Positions 25,208-33,439 of a stretch of DNA of 64,000 nucleotides are shown here, one piece after another. The stretch spans positions 1,240,001 through 1,304,000 of the forward strand of contig NZ_JAKRNK010000001.1 in NCBI RefSeq assembly GCF_022346885.1, written 5' to 3'. The notes below the pieces were generated by a model, which was given only the letters and a program-made list of their open reading frames with translations, was not told the origin of the DNA and searched no databases. Position numbers and translations under genes: made by a program. The stretch is from Paenibacillus sp. ACRRX (GTDB lineage Bacteria; Bacillota; Bacilli; Paenibacillales; Paenibacillaceae). The number at the start of each line of letters is the position of its first letter. Positions within the stretch are counted from its first letter, which is position 1.

Positions 25208-26830
25208 ATGTTGTATCGTCTGCTAGATGTGGTTGGATATGCTGAGGGCGCTGCGCGGATTTCTGAAGTTGCATGCAGCAAACAGGGAGCTCTCTTGCTT
25301 GTAGTTGTGTCCGGGAGTGGTAAAGTTCTCGTTAGGAATCGACAACATACCCTAAGTGTGGCTGATATCCTGTTAGTGCCCTCATCAGGCATGCTGGACA
25401 TTCAGGCAGGGCAATCAAATTCCTTGCAAGTGCTGCTTATTCGCTTCGATTTGCTTGAAGAAGTGAAAGATAGAAGCGGAGATGAGAATAATTTCGTTCG
25501 ATATCGTTCTGTCAAACCGCGCTGGATTGAAGGTTCAGGGTTACGAATGGACGGGATGCGTCAGGCCTTGATTATGGCTGATCGCCTTCATCAATTATGG
25601 ACCGCTTCTGATATGCAGTTGGAAGCGCAGTCGGTCTTCTCCGAACTGCTGCTTCTGTGTAAGCAGGCGCACGATCGAGGCATACCGGCTGTCCCGGTGG
25701 ACTGGATTAAGCAAGTGATGAATTATGTTGAACTTAATTATAATAAGCCATTAAGCCGTTCAGAAGTTGCTGGTGCTATCGGCGTTAGTCCCGATTATTT
25801 ATCGCGTCGGTTTAAAGAAGAGACCGGGGCTGCCTATTCATCATACGTAGCTAATACAAGAGTTCGTAAGGCCAAAGAGCTGCTGTTGGGCACGCAGATG
25901 AGCGTTCAAGATGTTGCAGCAGAGGTGGGGTTCAAAGACCCGCACTACTTAAGCCGCAAGTTCAAACAAATTACGGGTGATGCACCTTCCATATATATCC
26001 GTAGGCCGAAAACGATCTTATCATTGGAGCCTGTCTGTACGTCAATGCTGTTGACACTAGAAACACCGCCTTTAGCAGGCGTGATTGAACCTTGGATGAG
26101 CAAGCACTTTGACATATTGCTGCAGCAGCATGCTGTTCGTACATTATATGAAGAGGGAAGCGATAAACAACAACTCGTCAGCTCGACCAAGGCGGATATC
26201 ATTATTGGTTACGACAGCCCTGAATTAACAGATTCATACGACCGGAATACACCTTACATTCCTATTGATTGGCGTCGGACAGCGTGGCAGGAGCAATTTT
26301 TTCAGATCGCCGATATGGTTGGTAAGTACCAGAAAGCAACAATGTGGGCACAACGCTATCAAGAGCGGGTGATGAGAAGTCGCGAGCTTTTAAAGCAGCA
26401 TCTCAACTGGAATGAAACGTTTGCTGTTATCTCATTTGAACACCCAGATCTCGCATACGGGGATGTGAAAATACTTGGTCCTTCTTTTGGTCGGGGCAGT
26501 CATGTGCTCTATGATTCGCTGCAGCTAATGCCGCCGATATCCATTCAAAGAGATGTGCTTTATCGTGAGGGATGGCTTGATGTAAATATTAGTGAGCTAT
26601 ATCGATATAAAGCCGATCATATTTGTGTCATTCGTGATCCACATTATGCAGCACGCTCCCATCCCAATACCAACTACGCAAATAACCATCCCGTGTGGAA
26701 CGACATGCTGCAGCATGCTAAGGGAGTGTATGAATTTCATTTTGAGCATCACCATTTTGATCCAGCAGCGACAGATGTTCAGCTGTATCAAATCGTAAAG
26801 CGCATTAGTGAGGTTTTATCCACCCAATAA
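25208..26830 (+). CDS. Btr-like AraC regulator fused to a siderophore-binding domain
   Basis: A 540-residue regulator of the Btr/YbbB type. An N-terminal cupin-like region (about 1-150) is followed by two AraC helix-turn-helix motifs (about 165-265; SRSEVAGAIGVSPDYLSRRF and SVQDVAAEVGFKDPHYLSRKF). The C-terminal half (about 270-540) resembles an iron-siderophore periplasmic-binding protein. In B. subtilis, Btr uses that domain to sense bacillibactin and activates feuABC. Here the next gene, 96 bases downstream, is a FeuA-like lipoprotein, which supports ferri-siderophore-responsive activation of it. AGAGGAGGG precedes ATG 25208. Confidence 0.9.
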   Translation: MLYRLLDVVGYAEGAARISEVACSKQGALLLVVVSGSGKVLVRNRQHTLSVADILLVPSSGMLDIQAGQSNSLQVLLIRFDLLEEVKDRSGDENNFVRYRSVKPRWIEGSGLRMDGMRQALIMADRLHQLWTASDMQLEAQSVFSELLLLCKQAHDRGIPAVPVDWIKQVMNYVELNYNKPLSRSEVAGAIGVSPDYLSRRFKEETGAAYSSYVANTRVRKAKELLLGTQMSVQDVAAEVGFKDPHYLSRKFKQITGDAPSIYIRRPKTILSLEPVCTSMLLTLETPPLAGVIEPWMSKHFDILLQQHAVRTLYEEGSDKQQLVSSTKADIIIGYDSPELTDSYDRNTPYIPIDWRRTAWQEQFFQIADMVGKYQKATMWAQRYQERVMRSRELLKQHLNWNETFAVISFEHPDLAYGDVKILGPSFGRGSHVLYDSLQLMPPISIQRDVLYREGWLDVNISELYRYKADHICVIRDPHYAARSHPNTNYANNHPVWNDMLQHAKGVYEFHFEHHHFDPAATDVQLYQIVKRISEVLSTQ

Positions 26831-26886
26831 GGACAGATTATTACATGGACGCTATTCCGCAGCGCTTGTTATAATACATCTTGCAT

Positions 26887-26901
26887 TGATAATGATTTTC
26901 A
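26887..26901. promoter_or_regulatory. Fur box upstream of the siderophore-binding lipoprotein
   Basis: TGATAATGATTTTCA matches the 7-1-7 Fur box (TGATAATNATTATCA) at 14 of 15 positions. It lies 25 bases before the start codon of the next gene. Confidence 0.88.
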
Positions 26902-26926
26902 ATATTATTAAAACGAGGTGTGTAAC

Positions 26927-27871
26927 ATGAACGTAAAGAGGATGTCCACGTTAGCCATTTTACTGCTGCTTGCCTTTGTGACAGCATGTGGAAACAGCAC
27001 GACGGGTGGCGGCGCCGATGATAAGGCAAGAGATAAAGAATCGGATACACGTAAGTATACATCGAAGCATGGTACTGTTAATATCCCGACACATCCACAG
27101 CGTATAGTTGCTGGCGGTCATCTTGGCAGCATGATTGCATTAGGTGTAAAGCCAGTTGGGGCTGTTAAAGAGTGGGAGGCGGACAGTCCGTTTTTAGCAG
27201 GCAAAGTAGACGGTATAACAGATATCGGAGATCCGCACAACTTGGAAACCATTGCTGCCTTGAATCCAGACTTAATTGTGCTCAGTGCAGGAGAAGATAT
27301 GGATTCATTTTCTAAAATTGCACCAACAGTGCTCATCCCGTATCAAGATCTGAAAACGGTAGATGAACAAATTACAATTATAGCAGACTTGTTGGGTAAA
27401 CAAGAAGAAGGAAAGAAATGGCTCGATCAATTTAATCAAAATGCTGCTGAAGCCCGGCAAAAAGTAACGGCTGCAATTGGTGAGGGACGTTCTGCTGCTA
27501 TTATTGGTGTGATGGATGGTACCATCGGCGTGCTAGGTGATCGATTTGGCAGAGGGGGACAAGCTCTCTATCATGTGTTGCAGATGGCAAAGCCAGACAA
27601 AGTGCAGAAACTAATCGATGGTGACGGCACTGTGGAAGCGATATCGTTAGAACTGCTGCCTGAGGTCACGGCAGACTACCTTTTTGTATCGAGTTTTAAT
27701 GAGAACGATCCTGCGAAACAAGAAATGATGAAAAGCTCCATTTGGAAGGGGCTTGCTCCGGTTAAAGAGCAGCATGTATTTGAATTGGATCATCAACAGT
27801 TCTATTTCTCAGACCCGGTCTCCATTCAGGGACAGCTTAATCTATTTGTAAGTATGTTGACCCAAAAATAA
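26927..27871 (+). CDS. Iron-siderophore ABC transporter substrate-binding lipoprotein
   Basis: A 314-residue lipoprotein with the lipobox VTAC (Cys near residue 19) and a helical-backbone FecB/FeuA-type domain: a TVNIPTHPQRIV opening, LNPDLIVLS, and FVSSFNENDP late in the chain. These deliver ferric siderophores to a permease. GAGGTG lies 7 bases before ATG 26927; a GTG at 26918 is less likely. A Fur box precedes it and the Btr-like regulator sits upstream, so both iron repression and siderophore induction are expected. No permease or ATPase gene follows, so it must work with a transporter encoded elsewhere. Confidence 0.92.
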   Translation: MNVKRMSTLAILLLLAFVTACGNSTTGGGADDKARDKESDTRKYTSKHGTVNIPTHPQRIVAGGHLGSMIALGVKPVGAVKEWEADSPFLAGKVDGITDIGDPHNLETIAALNPDLIVLSAGEDMDSFSKIAPTVLIPYQDLKTVDEQITIIADLLGKQEEGKKWLDQFNQNAAEARQKVTAAIGEGRSAAIIGVMDGTIGVLGDRFGRGGQALYHVLQMAKPDKVQKLIDGDGTVEAISLELLPEVTADYLFVSSFNENDPAKQEMMKSSIWKGLAPVKEQHVFELDHQQFYFSDPVSIQGQLNLFVSMLTQK

Positions 27872-27898
27872 ATTGTGGGAAGCGGCATATCAGTTATG

Positions 27899-27926
27899 AA
27901 AAGTCACACGCTGTGTGGCTTTTTTA
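27899..27926 (+). terminator. Terminator after the siderophore-binding lipoprotein
   Basis: AAGTCACAC pairs with GTGTGGCTT over a three-base loop, and a T run follows. Confidence 0.88.
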
Positions 27927-28149
27927 TATGTCATATAGAGGAGTTTAATGTCATTAAATAGAATAATAGAGTACAACGTAAAGGAGCGACAGATTACGAG
28001 TAAAAAAGAGGATCTCCCAGGTAAGGTAAGATAACTTTCAATAGTAAGGTTAACTACAAATATGAACAAAGATATTGATAATTATTACGAAAAATGAGCA
28101 ATCAAGCATGGCTCATTGGATAGCAGTGGACAGAATAAGGGGGATTTAG

Positions 28150-28524
28150 ATGAGACTATGGCATGAACAGCTAATTCCAGTGCTTCCAAGGGCTCAGCTG
28201 CTAGGTCAGCATCGCGAATGCGCCGCACTTCGAGGAAATGGCTGGAACAAGAAACATCGAACCGTGGATTATGTTTTTCTGTACAGTCCATTTAAATTAT
28301 ATCTCTATCATGTGCTTATTATGGATGAAATGAAGCAGCGTGGATACCATGTTGATCCGTTGTGGCACGATGCGAACTATCGCGGTAAAATATGCGGCCC
28401 ATGGGACGGGCTCCCGACTGATGCTCATGACGCAGATACCGTGATTTACCCGGAGCACAATAGGGCTTACTTGGAGGAATGTGTGTCTAATTTGCAGGCC
28501 AAAGGCATTACCATATCATTGTAA
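28150..28524 (+). CDS. Pyrimidine-dimer glycosylase-like protein (TIGR02328 type)
   Basis: A 124-residue protein that begins MRLWHEQLIPVLPRAQLLGQ and continues with HRECAALRGNGW and YSPFKLYLYHVLIMDEM. These are hallmarks of a compact family annotated as TIGR02328 and related to T4 endonuclease V-type pyrimidine-dimer glycosylases. The catalytic function in this branch is not established. It is short, single-domain and cytoplasmic, preceded by AAGGGGG, and has no clear operon partners. A hairpin terminator follows. Confidence 0.8.
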   Translation: MRLWHEQLIPVLPRAQLLGQHRECAALRGNGWNKKHRTVDYVFLYSPFKLYLYHVLIMDEMKQRGYHVDPLWHDANYRGKICGPWDGLPTDAHDADTVIYPEHNRAYLEECVSNLQAKGITISL

Positions 28525-28615
28525 GTAAACAGGCTAACTTTAGAGTGAAGCGATACTATTTGTGCTGTGGAATAGCATTGTAATTAATGATATAAAAACG
28601 ATGTAAATGAAAGGG

Positions 28616-28659
28616 AAAGGGACAACTTGCTGCTAAGGTGCATGCAAGTGTCCCTTTTT
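28616..28659. terminator. Bidirectional terminator between convergent genes
   Basis: AAAGGGACAACTTG pairs with CAAGTGTCCCTTT with one mismatch pair. T or A runs lie on both sides, so it can serve the 28150 gene and the minus-strand bicupin gene. Confidence 0.85.
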
Positions 28660-28680
28660 GTGGTGTGCTTATCAGTAGGG

Positions 28681-29874
28681 TTACTTGGGATAATAAGAAA
28701 ACCCAGGATATTTTACTACCGACCATTTCTCTTTGCGCAGTGCTTGTATGGTATCTGGACCTACATGCAGATTGTGAGCAACTAGTTCAGGAGGTGTAAG
28801 GGCCATCCATTGGTTAAGAGACACATCTTGGAATCTGTCGCTTTTGAATAGTTCCAGAAACCAGAGCGACTGAGTGCCTGTATTCTGGATGTAGTGCCCG
28901 AAGGCAAATGGAACGTAGCCTACATCTCCGGCCCGATAATCAAATGTTCTCGCGGCCCCATTTCCCGCAAAAACGGTCATTCGACCTTGTCCAGTCAAAT
29001 AATATTGCCATTCATCATTGTTGGGATGCCAATGCATTTCTCTCATGCCACCCGGAACGACCTCAACTAGAGCGGCCGCTACCGTTTTGGAAATACCGAA
29101 TAGGGAGGAGTCTACGATCCACACACTACCTCCAGGGAATTGGAGCGGAGGCTGTGTGAGCAATGGGTATGTGAAGGATAGGGGGACCGTTCCGAAAGGA
29201 GATGTAATTTTTTGCGATTCTAGCGATCCAGGTACAGAATCTTGATAGATGTAAACCTGTTCACAGGGTATGGTATCAAATGCGCTGATGGGAACACCAA
29301 AGTTTCCAGATAGAACATCCCGTGGTGTATGGGCAAACCAATCGGATATCGACAACGTGTTCAAGTCGGAGAAATGTCCATCGTCGAAAACAAGCAGAAA
29401 CTCACATCCCTCCTCCAAGCCTTGAATGGAATGAGGAATGCCTGGAGGAAAGTACCATAAATCACCAGGGCCGACATCCGCGATGAAATTACGTCCATCT
29501 TGGTCTACAGCTGTAATCCGCGCCCTGCCTAAAATCATGTAGGACCATTCTGCTTGTTGATGCCAGTGTAATTCACGAACGCCACCAGGGGTCAGGCTCA
29601 TATTAACGCCAGCCAGCGTTGTGGCGATGGGTAGTTCTCGAACCGTAATCTCGCGGGACCAACCTCCATGATTTAATTGCATGTGAGTGTCAGAGTATGA
29701 AAACCTCAAATTGGGAATAAGCCCCGCATCTGTTACGGGCGGGACAAGCATATCAGGATTCTCACAGTCTCTCATGATGTCACGGGGACCTTTGTCGAAC
29801 CAACCGGCGCCATCCTCACGTATTGGCTGAGGGATATGGGGAATATTTGCAACATTTCGCCGTGGAGCTTCCAT
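28681..29874 (-). CDS. Bicupin of the oxalate decarboxylase family
   Basis: A 397-residue protein with two cupin domains like OxdC. Both manganese sites are complete: HWHQQAEW plus the late His of PPGIPHSI in domain 1, and HWHPNNDEW plus FGHYIQN in domain 2, each with a preceding Arg (GGVREL, GGMREM). The lid over site 1, which is SENS in B. subtilis OxdC and holds the proton-donor Glu162, reads SDLN here. Loss of that Glu suggests changed activity, for example oxidase-like. The start at 29874 is chosen because AAGGAGG lies 8 bases upstream on the minus strand; a start at 29892 would precede that site. Confidence 0.88.
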   Translation of the reverse strand: MEAPRRNVANIPHIPQPIREDGAGWFDKGPRDIMRDCENPDMLVPPVTDAGLIPNLRFSYSDTHMQLNHGGWSREITVRELPIATTLAGVNMSLTPGGVRELHWHQQAEWSYMILGRARITAVDQDGRNFIADVGPGDLWYFPPGIPHSIQGLEEGCEFLLVFDDGHFSDLNTLSISDWFAHTPRDVLSGNFGVPISAFDTIPCEQVYIYQDSVPGSLESQKITSPFGTVPLSFTYPLLTQPPLQFPGGSVWIVDSSLFGISKTVAAALVEVVPGGMREMHWHPNNDEWQYYLTGQGRMTVFAGNGAARTFDYRAGDVGYVPFAFGHYIQNTGTQSLWFLELFKSDRFQDVSLNQWMALTPPELVAHNLHVGPDTIQALRKEKWSVVKYPGFSYYPK

Positions 29875-29993
29875 GATGTAAACCTCCTTCATTCATGTCG
29901 GCCGTATTACGGGCATGTATGAAACAAAATATGATGATTCTCTATTAAGTATGCAGTTCGCGAAGTGTTTATTTTTCTTTCACCTAAGCATAT

Positions 29994-30341
29994 CTATTTT
30001 TGCTTGACAAGTACGATGCCTGCCACAATTATAGCCAGTCCGATCCACGTTTTCCAATTGGGTATTTCTTTAAGAAACAAGTACCCCATGATAATGGAGA
30101 TCACAATTTCCATACATTTGGCGACGACTAACACGTAACTAAGATTTCCGGTGGATTTGAGGCCGAACTTTACACCATACCCAACACTCAAGTTAGCGAT
30201 TAGAAACACAGGGATCATCCACAATTGGAACTTCAATGTTGACCAGAAATGGGCGTCAATATGTTTGCCTTGATAGGAAAAGACGAAGTTAATGGCAAAA
30301 AGACCTCCGAATAGGAGCATAAGGCTGTACAAGTAATTCAT
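29994..30341 (-). CDS. Small four-helix transporter of the SMR/EamA type
   Basis: A 115-residue membrane protein with four predicted helices, resembling half-size drug/metabolite transporters. The third and fourth helices carry LVVAKCMEIVISIIMGYLF and WIGLAIIVAGIVLV, as in SMR/EamA proteins. It lacks the characteristic early membrane Glu of EmrE, so drug export is not implied. Its stop lies about 120 bases before the bicupin start on the same strand, so co-transcription is possible. The substrate is unknown. Confidence 0.75.
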   Translation of the reverse strand: MNYLYSLMLLFGGLFAINFVFSYQGKHIDAHFWSTLKFQLWMIPVFLIANLSVGYGVKFGLKSTGNLSYVLVVAKCMEIVISIIMGYLFLKEIPNWKTWIGLAIIVAGIVLVKQK

Positions 30342-30649
30342 AAGGTCCTCCTTTCTAACGGTTTACTGTGATGCAGGTTCAAAACAGTATTCAATGCACT
30401 CATTTGAAGTTAATGTTTCCTGAATCCAACAATTTTATCCTTGTGCATAACGAAGCGGCAAGGTGTTGAGCTTCCTGTTTACTTTTTCATAACCACTTCG
30501 ACTTCTGATCCTAATAAAATAAAGCGGTGCCCGACAGGAGAGGAAATAGCAAATTTATTCCTCTAATTGAGTCATGCAGGTATACATTTATTTAATAGAA
30601 ACCTGCTCTATCCGTTAAATACCTTAGACTGAAAGAAAGAAGTGGTAAG
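30342..30649. other. Intergenic region between divergent genes
   Basis: About 300 bases with no supported frame. A weak inverted repeat, GCAGGT and ACCTGC (about 30578-30604), is the only structure I noticed; promoters for both divergent genes must lie here. Confidence 0.45.
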
Positions 30650-31693
30650 ATGCAGACCGAACAACATGCAAACACGAAACGAAACACAAGTCGAACAACA
30701 ACTAGAAAGAAAAAGTGGATAAGAGGATTCATTTGGCTGGGCCTTGTTACTGTGCTTGTACTCAGCGCCTTTGTCTTTCGGAAGCAGCTGGCAGTGTTTA
30801 CATTTGATGCTTTGATGTCGGGTGTTGTCGAGAATAAACTAAACGAGTCGTACAAGCCTATTGAAGGTAGGCAGGAAGTAGATAGGAAAATTACAGAACC
30901 ATTCTCAATATTGCTGCTGGGCGTAGACCAACGTGATGATGAGATTGGGCGTGCGGATACAATTATTTATACGATTGTCCGTCCACAGGACAACAAATTA
31001 CTGTTTGTATCCATTCCACGAGATACATATACGGAAATCGTTGGCCATGGTTCATCGGACAAGATTAATCATGCATATGCATTCGGAAGCGTAAAAGATA
31101 ATCGGATCGGCGGTCCGCAGATGACAATCGCTACGGTCAGTAAGCTTCTGAATCGAGATATTCATCATTACGCAACGATTAACTTTGAGGGTTTCAAAGA
31201 CGTTGTAGATACCATGGGTGGAGTAAAGCTGCCAATCTATGAAGATATCATTAATAAAGCAGTTGTTCATGACAAGTTCCGTATTCAAGCTAATAAGCCG
31301 TTATACAGTGGACTTGAGGCTTTGAATTATGTGCGTTATCGAGAAGATTCCGATATGAATCGGACTGAACGACAACGTATTTTCCTTAAGGCAATTATGG
31401 ATCGAGCAATTGAGATGGAGCAGGTAGGCAAAATTACGGAGCTTATGGATATTATGGGTAAAAATTTTACAACAGATATGAAACCGCGCTCCATAATCGA
31501 ACTTGCCAAATATATGTTTCAAGCAGAGGGGGCCCCATCTATAAGCAGCTATATGCTTCATGGGGACGGCAAACGAATGCATAATATATGGTATTATATC
31601 CCTGAGGAAGAGGATATCAACTATATTAAAACACTGACGAACAATTGGTTAAATCCAAATACAGCACCTACGGAACTTATAATTCCTCATTGA
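30650..31693 (+). CDS. LytR-CpsA-Psr (LCP) family wall glycopolymer ligase
   Basis: A 347-residue membrane-anchored protein with a short basic cytoplasmic N-terminus, one membrane segment (about residues 24-46) and an extracellular LCP domain. The domain has FSILLLGVDQRDDEIGRADT, VSIPRDTY, INHAYAFG and YVRYREDSDMNRTERQR, which provide the pyrophosphate- and polyprenyl-binding Arg and Asp residues. LCP proteins attach teichoic acids or capsule polymers to peptidoglycan. There is no strong Shine-Dalgarno site at ATG 30650, only AAAGAAG. It stands alone. Confidence 0.93.
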   Translation: MQTEQHANTKRNTSRTTTRKKKWIRGFIWLGLVTVLVLSAFVFRKQLAVFTFDALMSGVVENKLNESYKPIEGRQEVDRKITEPFSILLLGVDQRDDEIGRADTIIYTIVRPQDNKLLFVSIPRDTYTEIVGHGSSDKINHAYAFGSVKDNRIGGPQMTIATVSKLLNRDIHHYATINFEGFKDVVDTMGGVKLPIYEDIINKAVVHDKFRIQANKPLYSGLEALNYVRYREDSDMNRTERQRIFLKAIMDRAIEMEQVGKITELMDIMGKNFTTDMKPRSIIELAKYMFQAEGAPSISSYMLHGDGKRMHNIWYYIPEEEDINYIKTLTNNWLNPNTAPTELIIPH

Positions 31694-32049
31694 TGGGGAA
31701 CTGTTCGACGATGTAGCTATTTCTTTACACCTTAATGGGCTGAAGCGGGACATGGAATACGCCGAAACGATATTCGAAGTCTCTAATAAAAAGCAACGAA
31801 ATGCACATGTAAGAACAGCTTAGTTCAACTCTTGTGCTATGATTATGTGATTCAAAGGTTTATAGTAAATTACAACTGAACGCAGTCAAAGGAGCTGATT
31901 GTATGCTGCCCATGCTGGTTAGAACAGCCGAATATGGCTCTAAGCAAAGAGTTTCAGTGGATCTTTGTTTGGGGCCTACACACAATTAACATGCTGGGGC
32001 TCTTTGCTTCTCTATATATGAATTTTGTAATATAGATAGGAGCAAAGAA
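31694..32049. other. Leader region before the CD3324-like gene
   Basis: Besides the 28-codon ORF at 31903, the stretch 31683-31823 holds an open frame without ATG (GELFDDVAISLHLNG...), with a single internal ATG at 31752 and no good ribosome-binding site; I cannot decide whether it is a relic. The 10-base arms AAGCAAAGAG (31942-31951) and CTCTTTGCTT (32000-32009) form a long-range stem. Confidence 0.4.
31903..31989 (+). CDS. Candidate 28-residue leader peptide
   Basis: ATG 31903 follows AAAGGAG at spacing 8. The peptide begins MLPMLVRTAEY and ends in TAA at 31987-31989. Its end overlaps one arm of a 10-bp long-range stem (31942-31951 with 32000-32009), which closes 40 bases before the next gene. 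This arrangement resembles regulatory leader peptides; no homologue is recognised. Confidence 0.3.
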   Translation: MLPMLVRTAEYGSKQRVSVDLCLGPTHN

Positions 32050-32328
32050 ATGAATTATATCAATGCACAGGAAGTATTGCCGGAAGAGTTGCTGCACGTT
32101 ATACAACAATATGTACATGGAAGTTATTTATATATACCGATTCGACCAGATGGCAAGAGACGGTGGGGTGAAAGAACAGGCTCAAGACAACTGCTGCAGG
32201 AGCGTAATGATGTGATCGCACAGGCATATGCTAATGGGGCCGCGATTCCCTGGCTTGCACAGCACTATTTTTTATCTGAACATAGTATTCGAAGAATTAT
32301 TCGTGAACACAAACGCGTACAACTTTGA
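32050..32328 (+). CDS. CD3324-family helix-turn-helix protein (Mor-like)
   Basis: A 92-residue protein with the pattern of the CD3324/Mor-like family: NAQEVLPEELLHVIQQYVHG, then YIPIRPDGKRRWG, RNDVIAQAYANG and a C-terminal helix-turn-helix (FLSEHSIRRIIREHK). Members are small DNA-binding proteins of unknown targets. GGAGCAAAG precedes ATG 32050. A leader peptide and long-range hairpin precede it, suggesting controlled expression. Confidence 0.82.
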   Translation: MNYINAQEVLPEELLHVIQQYVHGSYLYIPIRPDGKRRWGERTGSRQLLQERNDVIAQAYANGAAIPWLAQHYFLSEHSIRRIIREHKRVQL

Positions 32329-32419
32329 TGCGGTATTATGTTCGTCCTTTTATCAGCAGGGCAATTGCTTTAAACTTATGGAGCAGAGCAGTTAATCAAG
32401 CAGGAAGGACGTTTATAGC

Positions 32420-33157
32420 ATGAGCAACTACGTTGTACTGAATATTGAATTTGAATATCAAGGTCAGCAGCAGGTTATTTCCCCGGTGTTGATCCAGGAT
32501 GCGGCAGATACGATCCTTGTTGATTGTGGATATCCTGACTTTTTACCAAAAATAGAAGAAGCAGCCAATCGTCATCACATTAGTGTTGCATCAATTACCA
32601 AGCTGATCTTGACACACCATGATATGGACCATATGGGATCACTCGCGGCTTTAAAGCGAGCTTATCCACAACTTACTGTCATTGCACATGAACTTGAAGC
32701 GCCTTACATTGCAGGGCAGCGTAAGTCACTGCGTCTTGAACAAGTTGAATCGACATGGGGAGAATTGAGAGCTGAAGATAAGCCCCATGTAGAGCAGCTG
32801 ATGTTATTGCTGCAGTCGAACGAGCCGGCTGCTGTTGATCAAACGGTCCGCCATCAGGAAAGGCTGCCCTTGTGCAGTGGAATTGAGATTATCCATACGC
32901 CAGGGCATATGCCTGGACACATGTCGTTGTATTTGCCAGCAAGTAAGACATTGATTGCAGGAGATGCCGTTGTCATTCAAGAAGGAGGGCTCGCAATTGC
33001 GAATCCTGAATTTACCTTGGATCTAGAAGAGGCGGTTCGCTCCGTTCGTCGACTGCTGGATTATAACATCGAACATCTCATTTGCTATCATGGCGGCCTG
33101 TATCAAGGTAATGTGAAACAAGCATTAAGAGCACTCCTGCAAGCCTATGATTCATAA
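32420..33157 (+). CDS. MBL-fold metallo-hydrolase
   Basis: A 245-residue metallo-beta-lactamase-fold hydrolase. The zinc motif LTHHDMDHMGS (HxHxDH type), the later HTPGHMPGHMS with metal-binding His, the bridging Asp in IAGDAVV, and the C-terminal CYHGG His complete the two-metal site. The family hydrolyses thioesters, lactones or nucleic acids, and the substrate cannot be inferred here. GCAGGAAGG precedes ATG 32420. No operon partner is apparent. Confidence 0.9.
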   Translation: MSNYVVLNIEFEYQGQQQVISPVLIQDAADTILVDCGYPDFLPKIEEAANRHHISVASITKLILTHHDMDHMGSLAALKRAYPQLTVIAHELEAPYIAGQRKSLRLEQVESTWGELRAEDKPHVEQLMLLLQSNEPAAVDQTVRHQERLPLCSGIEIIHTPGHMPGHMSLYLPASKTLIAGDAVVIQEGGLAIANPEFTLDLEEAVRSVRRLLDYNIEHLICYHGGLYQGNVKQALRALLQAYDS

Positions 33158-33186
33158 ATAATGTCGCGTTTTGTATCTATCGATGT

Positions 33187-33237
33187 ATCCCTCTTTATGT
33201 TCTCGTTATTTGCGGGCAGATGAAGGGGGATTTTTTA
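33187..33237 (+). terminator. Terminator after the MBL hydrolase
   Basis: ATCCCTCTTTAT pairs with ATGAAGGGGGAT with G-T pairs across a long loop, followed by six T. Confidence 0.6.
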
Positions 33238-33439
33238 ATTGTATTTCGTTTGGGTAGATCTTAAGTTCTATTACCATACGCTTCTATTCGACAATAGCAC
33301 TTGGGGGAAACTACTTGTACCTAGGTCGCTAATCACATTCGAAATGATGCAGCGCATATAATTGGAGGCCTAATCGTATCGTGATGAAGAGCGCTTCTTA
33401 TGTAAGTTCGCAGCGCACAACAAACGTTAATAAGGAGAG

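Noticed and set aside
28001..28034. Possible tiny peptide with an ATT start after AAAGGAG
   Set aside because: ATT starts are very rare and the peptide has only 13 residues; no support beyond the ribosome-binding-like sequence.
31683..31823. Frame reading GELFDDVAISLHLNGLKRD... after the LCP gene
   Set aside because: No ATG with a ribosome-binding site is available and it overlaps the LCP stop; at best a relic.
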